Source: Selaginella moellendorffii (Eukaryota; Streptophyta; Lycopodiopsida; Selaginellales; Selaginellaceae). Taken from it: a stretch of DNA of 64,000 bases. How positions within the stretch are numbered: position 1 is the stretch's first letter; every line of letters begins with the position of its first letter. The DNA lies in assembly GCF_000143415.4 (NCBI RefSeq), contig NW_003314268.1, forward strand, positions 2,989,502 through 3,053,501, in the 5' to 3' direction. The translations under genes were made by a program, and so were the position numbers. The notes below the pieces were generated by a model. That model was not told the origin of the DNA. It searched no databases and saw nothing but the letters and a program-made list of their open reading frames with translations. Positions 12,721 through 22,355 of this stretch are shown here, in pieces.

Positions 12721-14194
12721 GTTGTTTTTATTTATTTCTGCATTGAATCTACTAAACTTTTAATCATCCTAGCATGAATAATAGAAAATGGATGAACTCT
12801 AGCAATGAACCCTCAATGTTAACATTGTTTTTATTCCTGTTAAAGGGAACCAAAACATCCAGTTTTACACTGAATTACAAAAAATATTTCCATTATATAA
12901 ACTAGTTATTCTATATAAGATTACTAGTCATACATTTGTATTATAATCCAATAGTGGATACCTTCATTAATGGATGTTTAATACATACAATTTCAAATTT
13001 AAAGGTAAAATTGTCCCACTTTAGATACCCAAAGGTACCACTAATGTACCATCCTATTATAGTAAGACCATGTTTCTCTAAAACCAAACTATTTATTACA
13101 TTAGTATTCACTCTAGCTTTAAGCTCTCTAATATTTATACCATCACCTACCATGTAGATATAGCCTTGTTTAGTCATACTAGTTTCTCTAAAGTCCTCCC
13201 CTTACTATCCAAAGGCATTTACCAAACCCCTATGGGTCTGGGAAATAATTGGATATATCTTGCCTTAAATATGTCAAATCTTAGATATGTTTGATACTTT
13301 ATGCACTTGGTTTTTATGTATGGAGAGATGGTTTTGACATTGTTACACTTCAAGTCTATAGGTTATTGTAAGCCACAAATTTTTCCTTTCCAATTTGCCA
13401 GCTTACCTCGTCTATCCGTCCAACACTGCCTTGGCTTTTGCTAAGTCCCCTTGCCAAGGTTCTCGCCTATGGTACCAGCTCCTACTTGGTTTCAGCTACT
13501 CACTGCACGAGCAACGGGGTGTTAGCCATCCTTCCACGGATTCCCAAATCACTCCCAATCCCCCTCCCCGGGTTAGACTGGACTTAAGGTTCGGCTACAC
13601 TCCCCGCAAGCACAAGCAGCCAAGCACACCAAGCTTCCAGGTTCCTAACATCCCATGATCAAGTCTTGTGGTACCAATATTTTGATTTTGACACTTCCAC
13701 GTGTTATGACATTTACCACATATTAATCATTCTTTTGTTTCTTTTTAAAGATTCACTTATTGATTGTTTTATGTTTATTCCTTAAGTGCTTCTTCAGGAG
13801 TTCCACTCCTGCTCTCGAGTTTTCAAGTTAGCATTTTTTATTCAAACGTGTTACACTCTTTGAACTTCCTTCTCAGCCACTGCTATAAGGCATACCTTTG
13901 ACTAAACTTTGGAACTTAGGAATTTATGTCTTATATCCCACTTTTGACATTTTGAGTTGAAGATTTTGGTTACACTTGTTGCACTTTTGTCTTGGCCACT
14001 AACATATGGCATACTTTCAGCTCCACTTTAAGACTTAGGGATTTATGTTTTACAACTCTTCAAATATTAATTCTATGACTTAACATTGACAACTTTTGGT
14101 AATCACAAAGGTAAACCCAACTCTGTTGGTAATATTAAATTCATGACTATATAAAAGTTTATATGGCAAAACACTAATAGAACTTGTATTTTCA

Positions 14195-14570
14195 TAACCT
14201 ATAAATATTAAACCAATCCAAATGTTGAAAGCTCACATACTCCATAATCATCCTTTTGAAATTTTGAATGAGTTATTCCACCAAACCATTTGTTTATAGA
14301 TGATAAAAAATTATGGATGTATGACGTATCCCCAACCGAGACATGAAGACATAAAATGCCCCAACCATAATTTAGGAACAATTATCTAATAGAATATTCT
14401 TTAAACAAGAATGCTGAAACACAACTTAATTAAGGAGGAAGTATCTAATAGCAATTATAAACACACTAGCAAGAGTATTGACTTCCATCTAACAAGTAAA
14501 GTAATCGAAAGTAATAATGATATACTCATTACTGGTAGTTAACTATAGAAAAGACACTATTAAAATCAAA
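14195..14570 (-). pseudogene. Ty3/gypsy integrase core relic
   Basis: Downstream of the RT relic on the same strand, frame-shifted pieces match an integrase core. A DYFT...EVNTLAS block is followed by ILLDNCS (family ILSDNGS), then LGIRHTSIIFYH, then TNGLVE (family HPQTNGLVER), and FKRMIMEYVSFQHLDW. Stops interrupt several pieces. The gap to the RT relic is about 120 bp, far too short to hold RNase H and the integrase N-terminus, so an internal deletion is implied. Confidence 0.75.
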
Positions 14571-14689
14571 TACTACTAGCTCAAATAAAGAGGAAATTGT
14601 AATTAACTCCAACTATCCTTCCACAATATGAGGGAGAGTATTACAAATTTAATATCAAATATATCTTACGAATCTCACAAATATGCTTC

Positions 14690-14950
14690 TCCTATGTCTT
14701 ATTTGAGAGGATTAAGACATCATTGATGAAGTTGGCAATCATTTTTTTATATATATTATAAAAAACCTTATTTATCCACTATTGAAAAGTCATTAAAATA
14801 TTGTTCAAATTAAATGACATCACCAAGAACTCGTAGAAATTAAATGGTATACAAAAAACAATCTTGAAACATCTTTCTTATCTATCAAGGCATGCAAGTA
14901 CCTAAAAGTAAGATTTAATTTGGTGAATTAATGATTTATCCTTAAATAGA
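14690..14950 (-). pseudogene. Ty3/gypsy reverse transcriptase relic
   Basis: Reading the minus strand across several frames gives a run matching the plant Ty3/gypsy RT core. FTKLNL, then KKDV, then FYEFLVMSFNLNN (family YEFLVMPFGLTNAP), then FQQWINKVF, and FINDVLILSNKT where intact elements have F(I/V)DDILIYS. The catalytic DD is ND here, and several stops and frameshifts break the frame. The relic can encode nothing active. Confidence 0.75.
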
Positions 14951-16482
14951 ATGAAAAATTTAGTCACTTATAGCTGCATAATATAATTGTAAACAACACA
15001 CCTTTGACCACTTGGAAAAGTCTTCCTCACTACCTCTATAAGTTTTATTCCTAATTTAAGGACATGCTAGCCCCAATATGTGAAAACATAATGAGCATTA
15101 GAAGATAAACTCACACCCATGTTGACCAATATAAAAAGGATAATACAAGACCTTTTGTTATGAAAAAAATTTAGAAAGTGAATATTAAATAAACTAGTGC
15201 CAAATAAACCCTTTGATGGTACTCTCAAAAGAAAGATGGAGGGGTTATTGATTTATTTGTATAAAAAACTTCTACTACTCACACAACTCCTTGTTCCCTG
15301 GAAGAACCTTTGTGTTAAAACCTTTCACCACAATATTATGAATATAATGTTGTTGATACTAAGGCCATATAGGAAATAGAGAATGTCAATTCGGGAAATG
15401 CAAATAACACCAATACATATAGCCAACCTCATCATATGTTTAATAGCATATATCAAAGTTACAACCATGTCTTTGCATTTGTCCTTAAACACAAACAATA
15501 GTAATGTTAATTTCTATTAGAACAAAAGTATCTTCCATGGGAAGTGGAGTTCAAACATATATAGTTATAAGTGGGAGAAATAATGTCTCCTAGTATCATG
15601 CCAATTGAAGAGTATTAATATAGTGGCTAAAACAAGTGCATATAGAAGTTCTATTAAGATTTTGATGAAATGTTGGCTACAATATTTTCAACTTGATTCA
15701 CTTCGACAAATTTGATATGAGCTACATAAGAATTAAAGGTTTCAAAAGCAAACACTAAATTGCATAACTGACATAAAGCCTCTAGCAAACATGATGTAAT
15801 TACTGAAAGGTATCATCACAGTTGTTAATATGTCTAAATATACATTTGAAAATATTTGGAAGAAGGCTCCAATGCACATAAGTAGTTGTGCTCAACACTA
15901 TAATACCATCCCTTAAATATATATGGGAAACTCTTGCAAACACCAAATATCATTTTAATAATGATAAATGGCAATCTCAGTAAAATGATTAAATTAATGG
16001 TACATATCATCCCTTAAAACTAAATGTAAGGATTGGCAATTAAAAATAGAAAGATTTACACATACTATAAACATCACCATCACTATTGAGCAATTATATT
16101 AATTGTTACTCCAAAGTTATAGAAGAAGGAGGTTGTTACAAAGGAGGAGTATTGAAGACGAATGAAAATAAAAAAATCGAAAACTTACAAAAATAAATGT
16201 TGTGAAAGATAGATTGAAACCAAAAGCATAAATCCAAGCACTTTTTAAAATAATAAAAACTGGTGAATACATGGAATGCAAAAGAAATATGTATATTCAA
16301 TTAACTTAAAACCTTAGTTTATTGATTAAAACTAATTCAATACTTATAAATCCCAACTATTAATGCAATAAATTATTTTTCTTTTAGAAAATGCAATTAT
16401 TTAGGGCTCATAGATTTCATGAATATTCCCACTTCAACATGGTGAATGGGATCTTCCAAAGCTCAGGCCTTGTCGTGAAGCA

Positions 16483-17467
16483 ATGCACTGCTTGTATGTG
16501 CTGCCCTGGCTCCCCAGCGCCATCTCGATGTGGTTGGGAGCTTCAATTGGGGGCGCCTTCACGCTGGTCGGATTCTTTGGCGCCGCCGTCCTTGTCCTCT
16601 ATTTCGTCATCAAGCTCGTCTGCTGCTTGCGATCCTCCCCCCCGTCCCATGAAACTGATAGCGAGAACACATCAGTAAGATTGAGAGCTTACAGTTCTTA
16701 CTTCTTTCTAAGATGATGAACAAGAGATCCACGAATTTGTAGGTCAGGACATTGAATGGATTGGAGCCATGCGTCATCGCATCGCTTCCGATCATCATCC
16801 ATCAATCTCTGCAGCAAGCACAGCAAACAGGACCGCCCAAGAAGTAAGATTAAATTTCTCAATTCTTTCCACTCATCCATGATACTGCTCGTGATTCTTC
16901 TCTGGATCGATCAAACCAAACAAAAAACCTTCACATCAAAGGTGTCCCATCTGCCTGGAAGAATTTCATACAGGCAATGCGCTGCGAGTTCTTCCCTGGT
17001 GCACGCACAGCTTCCACGTCGAGTGTATCGATCACTGGCTGCGCCAAAACGCGACGTGCCCGGTGTGCCGGATGAGCTTGCGAGAATCTCCCGACGGCAC
17101 GAACCACGGGGGCGCCACGCTCGATCCGCTCCATCCCAGCCCCATGCTGCGCTTCTCCAGCCCCGAAATCCAGTCCGCCAGGAGCTCCCTCAGCTCCTTC
17201 CACACCGGCGAGGGCGAGGACATCGTCATCCCGCGCCAGCCAGTGGCAAATCCAGCAAATCGAGCCATGGACAGATCGAGCGCGGTCGTGAGAGTCCCTA
17301 ATCCGAGGCGCCAACCAGCATCGAAGGACCGATGGAACCTGAGGTACTGGAGGAAGAACTCCGGTGCTGGAGAATCGAGCAATGCGGCAGAGGTAACGAT
17401 CAATATCAGCATTGATTTGAGGAGCGCTGGGCGCTCGCCGGGATCGGAGGGGCCATCCACAATCTAG
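16483..17467 (+). CDS. RING-H2 E3 ubiquitin ligase, ATL type
   Basis: This is a membrane-anchored RING-H2 protein of the ATL kind, which transfers ubiquitin from an E2 to target proteins. Exons are 16483-16674, 16743-16843 and 16942-17467, summing to 819 nt and 272 residues. The N-terminus has one hydrophobic helix (LGASIGGAFTLVGFFGAAVL and following). A GLEPCVIASLP segment follows, resembling the GLD motif that precedes the RING in ATLs. The RING itself starts with CPICLEEF, continues CTHSFHVECIDHWL and closes with CPVC, giving all eight zinc ligands in C3-H2-C3 order. The Ser-rich C-terminal tail is unrecognised. The reading through exon 2 was chosen because only this frame yields the GLD-like motif and joins the RING in phase. 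The start could alternatively be the Met before WLGASIGG. Confidence 0.88.
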
Positions 17468-17627
17468 CTCTCTCTTAGGTCATAAGAAAAATTTCAAGAC
17501 GTTTTGAAATTTATGAGAACGAGGGGAAGTAACGATCAATATCAGCATTGATCCGCAAACTCTCTTTAGGTCATAAGCAAAAATTTCAAGACGTTTTGAA
17601 ATTTAGGGTTCTTGAGAATGAGGGCTG
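17393..17627 (+). repeat. Imperfect tandem duplication spanning the RING 3' end and TRAPPC6 start
   Basis: The 17393-17528 segment (end of the RING gene and its 3' flank) is repeated directly at 17529-17627 with an internal loss of about 40 bp. Shared blocks are GTAACGATCAATATCAGCAT and the later TTTCAAGACGTTTTGAAATT. The second copy forms the immediate upstream region of the TRAPPC6 gene. Its ATG start lies where the first copy has ACG (gagaATGaggg against gagaACGaggg). Confidence 0.85.
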
Positions 17628-18478
17628 GATCGCGCGAGGTCGCGGAGAGCTGCCTGGATGGAATCACGATGGAGATGGTGGCGACTTACTGCGACAGGCT
17701 ACATTCTTCCAAGCCGGATCTGGCCGCTCGCCGGATCGAGGCGATCGGCTTCCAGGTGGGACAGCAGCTCGCGGAGAGGTAAAATTTTCTTACATTGCCG
17801 TGGAGCTCAAATGCTTGCGAGGAATGTGGCTTGCATTCCTTGATCTGCTTAGATTGGTTCCAGTGGATCTGCTTGCTTGCGTGAATTTTCCTTTTGGATT
17901 GATCTTGTAAGTTCCAAATGTATAAATCTCAAGAAGGTGGTTTTTTCTTCGATCTTTTTTCCTCTTTCCAGATACACAAGAGATCGTCCGCGATTCACAG
18001 ACCACTTGGAAGTCATCAAGTTCATATGCAAGGATTTCTGGGCGGAGGTTTTCAAGAAGCAGATTGACAATCTCAAAACAAATCATCGGGTACGCAAAAA
18101 CAAACTTTAGTTTTTCTCGCTCTCTCATCCATCGCTGGTTTTGTTTTCCTCTTTTGTGTGACAACTCCCAGGGCGTGTTTGTTCTGCAAGACACTCGCTT
18201 TAGATGGCTAACTCGCATCTCCGTGGACTCGCCTCTCACTCCCTCGGAAGCCAACAACACCACGCTCGCCGCAGCCCAAGCCGGAGGAAAGTATCTCTAC
18301 TTCCCTTGCGGATTGATCCGTGGAGCTCTCACGAATCTCGGCGTTCCATGCGCAGTTTCGGCAGAGATCGCTGCCTTGCCTGCTTGTAAGTAGAAGACTC
18401 CAGTCTTTCTCTTTCTTGTCTAATCTTTTCACCTCTTCTCTTGAATCAGGCTCCTTCATCATCCGGATCAAAGTCTAA
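17618..18478 (+). CDS. TRAPPC6: TRAPP complex subunit TRAPPC6/Trs33
   Basis: This is a core subunit of the TRAPP tethering complex, which activates Rab GTPases at the Golgi. Exons are 17618-17778, 17972-18089, 18172-18385 and 18450-18478, 522 nt in all, coding 173 residues, a usual size for the family. Conserved blocks across the whole length identify it: [95 protein letters not shown] and the end CSFIIRIKV. The start is the first Met of this frame, nine residues before ESC, as in other plants where the N-terminus is equally short. The promoter side was created by a small tandem duplication of the upstream gene's 3' end. Confidence 0.95.
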
Positions 18479-19134
18479 CTAGACAGAGAAGTAAGCATTT
18501 CGTGTCGTGTCGTCCATTTTTCTTCCAGAGCGTAAAATTCTCGCAAGATCGAAGAAGAAGCTACTAGATATATACAACGAATGATCCAGAGAATTCATGC
18601 AAGCGCTGTCGTGGCCGTTTTCCAGAGGTACGCGGCCGTGTTTCTAAGCTACGTGGCAGCCAAACGACAATATGCCAGAATCTTTGGTGGTCCTAGAGAG
18701 GTATCATTCAATAGAACATTGACAATACGAGGCAGCCATACGAATATGGGGCTAGGCGTGATTGGTGCCCTGTGGCGAACTACAGCCTTCACACATAGAC
18801 CATGGAAAAATCAAATATCGAAGATTGGATACAATGTTATATCCCAAGCCTTGTGGAATTTAATCACATTCACAAGGTTTTCCATAAAATATGATACCGT
18901 GGCGAGATCTTGTCCGTCGATACGTGACTCTATCCAGCACATAAATATGTTTGAGACTGTCCCAGCCCTTCCATGCTTCTCACGCTTCTCGCGCCTTCTC
19001 TCAGTCTCTTCTTGGAGCTCCTTGCGGCCGCGATTTGTCACGCTGTGGATTGCGCTGAGCGATACAGCAGGTATGGAGAGGGATCTTCTTCCTCTTAGGG
19101 CGGATTTGACTCTAGATTTTGCTGTCCCCAGGGC
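18479..19134. other. Intergenic stretch without recognised gene
   Basis: This is the 3' flank of TRAPPC6 and the presumed promoter and 5' leader of the Mpv17-type gene. An open frame from 18581 has no family resemblance and runs into the Mpv17 start region in another frame. I see nothing else I can support. Confidence 0.5.
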
Positions 19135-20525
19135 ATGGAATCTCTCAATCTTCCTGGGATTTCGTTGCGCGTGATTCCAAAGCCCAAAATCAAGAATGCC
19201 GGCTCGATCGAGCCGCTGCTGTCCGGGAATTTCACATCCTCGAGCTACTGCTCATCCGCGGTTCGTAAATCGGCGTCGCTACGTCACGGAAAGACAAAAT
19301 TACCCACACGGGCAACTATGGTGGAACCCGGGACTGTAGAAACCAGTCCTTCGGAAACCAGTCTTCCACTTACACTACAAGAAGTGGAAGTTCTTCCGGA
19401 AACCCGTCCCCAGCCAGTGAATTCTGGAAGCTCCTACTCGCTCGAATTTTCGTCTGGGTCTCAACAGGACGTCCAAGTTTTGGTTGCTTCTCCTTCTTCC
19501 GCTGTGACTGACAAAGATCGTCAAGTGGACAGATTTTTAAATGCGAGCTTGATAGCAGCAGCCGCGGCTTATGCTCTTGGAAAAATCGTGACGGTGGATC
19601 AAGACTACTGGCAAGTAAGTTTTTGTGTACTATAGCTTTGTCAACTCGTATCTCAAACGTTTCTTTTCCTCCAGGGATGGACATTCTATGAGATCATCAA
19701 GTACGCGCCAGTTCACAACTGGAGTGCGTACGAGGAGGCTCTCAAGAGCCACCCCGTTCTTGCGAAGATGATGATCAGTGGCATCGTTTACTCGATCGGT
19801 GACTGGATGGCTCAGGTACTTCAAAACTTCGATGCTTTTTAATTTTCCTTGTGTTAAACATCTCTATACCTTTCAGTGCTACGAAGGGAAACCTGTGCTA
19901 GATTTCAGTCGAACGCGAATGTTAAGATCCGGACTTGTGGGATTTTGCTTGCATGGATCACTTTCGCATTACTATTACCATGTTTGTGAGGTCCGTTTTC
20001 TTCCGTGTTGATCGAGTTTCAGTCAAAAGCTTACGTAGATTGCAAATTGCAGGCCCTCTTTCCGTTCAAGGAGTGGTGGGTTGTACCCCTCAAGGTCGGG
20101 TTTGATCAAACAATTTGGTCAGCGTTTTGGAACAGCGTGTATTTCATCACACTCGGCCTCTTGCGTTTAGAGAACCCAGTGACAATTGTGTCTGAGCTTA
20201 GATCGACGTTCTTTCCACTCCTCACGGTATAGTTCCTCTTCCTCAATCCACAAAAGAATGTAGTTCTCATGAATCGTCACCTTACAGGCCGGCTGGAAAC
20301 TTTGGCCATTTGCGCACCTGGTAACTTATGGTCTCATCCCAGTGGAGCAGAGACTGCTTTGGGTGGATTGCGTGGAGCTAGTCTGGGTGACCATTCTATC
20401 TATGTGAGTGCGGGAAGCTCTTTTTGCTCGTTTTTGCTCACATCTAATCGCGTTGTTTTCTCGTAACCAGGTACTCGAATGAGAAGGCTGAAGCACGGAG
20501 CTCTGAAGATGCTGAGAAGAGCTAA
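19135..20525 (+). CDS. Mpv17/PMP22 family membrane protein, plastid-type
   Basis: Mpv17/PMP22 proteins are small four-helix membrane proteins of peroxisomes, mitochondria or plastids with a proposed channel-like role. Exons are 19135-19614, 19675-19815, 19877-19990, 20053-20226, 20288-20403 and 20471-20525. They total 1080 nt, 359 residues. The first ~150 residues form a Ser/Thr-rich extension that looks like a plastid transit peptide plus linker, which makes it longer than peroxisomal PMP22. The Mpv17 core begins with WSAYEEALKSHPVLAKMMIS. GDWMAQ, FDQTIWSAFWNSVYF and the signature WKLWPFAHLVTYGLIPVEQR follow, then LLWVDCVELVWVTILS. The tail YSNEKAEARSS matches plant plastid members. The start at 19135 is the first ATG of the frame; targeting is inferred only from the extension. 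Confidence 0.9.
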
Positions 20526-20552
20526 AAACCAAAGTTTTGGTAGGCCATTTAT

Positions 20553-20742
20553 AAAGTAAATATCACAAACTTGAGGATTAGCTTCACTTCTCTTTGAAGC
20601 AAAGATCTCACTCATCACAATGCGCGGTGGTTTGCAGAAAGCTCTTACAAAGTAAATAGCACAAACTTGAGGATTAGCTTCACTTCTCTTTGAAGCAAAG
20701 ATCTCCTCATCACAATGCGCGGTGGTTTTCAGAAAGCTCTAG
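20553..20742. repeat. 96 bp tandem duplication
   Basis: AAAGTAAATATCACAAACTT and the following text through CAGAAAGCTCT starts at 20553 and repeats at 20649. The copies are nearly identical (a few substitutions and a 2-base loss in CTCACTCATC), so the duplication is recent. It lies just downstream of the Mpv17-type stop codon, in the likely 3' UTR. Confidence 0.9.
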
Positions 20743-22355
20743 GTAGCCCTATAGCTCCTGGCAAGCGGGGATTCGAGGTTGATTGATCTCACGGAAGAAA
20801 ACCTTGGAAATTGGATGATCCGTGGCTGCAAGCAAAGATCGAGCTTCCCCGGCAGAGGCAACAATTTTTTCGGAAACTGGAAAAAAAAAAGAGAACTTGG
20901 AAATCGTCCTCGTGAGGTGGTAAAACAAAATCTCACTCCAAATGCCATGCCCATGCATGCGCGTGCACGAGGCTTCTTATGGAATGGGGCCCCATGATGG
21001 GGCAACCATGCGATGCCCCTTCTGGCCAGGCACCATGACGTGGCAGTGACACGTGGGCGCGGCGTGGCACCCCACCTGCCGGAAGAGCGACGTGTCGCAC
21101 ACATTCCGTCATATTCCGGCCACAATTTATGATTGCGCGTGCACGGCGGACACCTGGCCAAAAGCGATGCCCGCCAGGCGGCGGCGAATATTCCCCTGGG
21201 GTCTTGTCTAGCGTGTACATTCAAGTGAGCACGTGAGGATTCCCGCGAATATCCCCGCTCTCGAGTGAATGCGGCACGCGCCTCGAGCGCTGGCGGATCG
21301 CGATGCTGCGCAAAACGTATAATAAGCTTTTGATATGGAGTTTTGTGTTGGATTGATAGGCTTTTAAGGAATGGAATAGAACCAACATTCATGTGATGAT
21401 TATACATGTTTCTTGTTTAGACATTTCGTTAGATTCCCTATGGTTTTTTTTTGCCGCTCTTTTTCCCCGGTGGAGTGAGATCGAAGGCAGAGAACTATCT
21501 ATGATAATAATAAAGAAAACGAGATTTGCTAATCCCGAGCCGGTCAGCGGGGATTCTGGTTCTTGGCCAACTTGGTCGGTCAAAAGTTGATGGCAACAAG
21601 AGAATATTCTCGATTCCAATTCGATCACAGTGGTGGTGGATGTCTAGAAGAATTATAAGCGCATTCTCCGCTATGTTGCTACTTCTATAGCAATCTCAAT
21701 CTTAGCTCTGGCAATGCATTGACATTGTAAGAATTCACCATCTTCTTCGTCTTTCTTCACTGTCAAAAAGAAGTCCCCACCTAAAACACGAAGTCTTCAA
21801 AAGCTAGCCACAGAGAAGAGACAGCTTTGTCATTCGCAAAAACCCTAAAGGGACAAAAACAAGTTCAAACCTAAAAAGTTGACTGGAAACGGCTTAACAG
21901 AAAAGCAAAATCCCCTGCGCTTGGACGGACTCGAACCCGGACAGGCTGGAGGGCGCGATAAATACTAAGGAGAAAAAAAACAGGAGCGACGAGAAACAGA
22001 GCCTTAGCTTGCCATGGTTTTGCGTTGCCCGACGCAGGCATTTGCTGCTCTGGGGTGACACCAAACCCTTTCATTCAATGCTGGCCCGTTGAAATCGCAT
22101 TGGTCTTTGATGCGTTTCACCCACCGCTTTCTTTGAGTCTGCGCCTTCATTCCTCCTCCAAGGTCATCTTCGTCGAGATTATTCTTCCACTGGAAAAAAA
22201 TCTCCGCTTGCTCTTCCGCCAAGAACTCTGGAAAGGTCACCAAGGAGAATCGTCATGGTAAGTGGTGTCACTGACGATTCGAGAGTAGCGATTGAGCTCT
22301 GTCCGTGTGTAGATCGCGTTCGCAATGTAGCTCGGTTTTGAGGGAGCGATCACCG
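20743..22355. promoter_or_regulatory. Upstream region of the receptor kinase gene
   Basis: This is 1.6 kb without a supported gene. Between ~20,940 and 21,300 it is GC-rich and dense in bZIP/bHLH-type core sites, including CATGCATGCGCGTGCAC (an RY-like CATGCATG) and GACACGTGGGCGC (G-box/ABRE core CACGTG). TGACGTGGCAG is also present. These are candidate regulatory sites only. A GT-AG pair at ~22,260-22,313 could be a 5' UTR intron. An orphan tRNA B-box-like site is at ~21,920-21,935 on the minus strand. Confidence 0.4.

Larger units (their letters stand above)
7000..16470. other. Gene-poor, AT-rich island of decayed repeats
   Basis: About 9.4 kb separate the GH3 promoter side from the RING gene. 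No conserved cellular gene is recognisable. The composition is strongly AT-rich, most extreme at ~10,560-11,260. Supported contents are listed separately: a tandem repeat array (8.17-8.93 kb), a poly-C run (10.54 kb), a primer-binding site with LTR-like modules (11.7-12.7 kb), and gypsy reverse transcriptase and integrase relics (14.2-14.95 kb). A possible retropepsin relic lies on the minus strand at ~12,960-13,180: the segment around RVNTNVINSLVLEKHGLTI resembles a DTGATNSFV-type protease site with its catalytic Asp and Gly changed. Open frames here are short and have no other family resemblance. Confidence 0.8.

Noticed and set aside
13395-13658. 87-codon plus-strand frame in the AT-rich island
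   Set aside because: GC-richer patch but no recognisable domain; probably repeat-derived.
7000-16400. CRISPR-like or bacterial system in the repeat island
   Set aside because: The repeats are long (141-155 bp), diverged and without spacers, and the context is a plant nuclear genome.
18581-19174. 197-codon plus-strand frame before the Mpv17-type gene
   Set aside because: No family resemblance and it overlaps the real Mpv17 start in another frame.
21915-21950. Possible tRNA gene on the minus strand (GGTTCGAGTCC)
   Set aside because: Only the B-box fits; the T-stem halves do not pair and no anticodon or acceptor arm is present.
22004-22243. Minus-strand frame with protein-like composition upstream of the receptor kinase
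   Set aside because: No ATG start, no recognised domain; lies in the expected promoter/leader of the receptor kinase.
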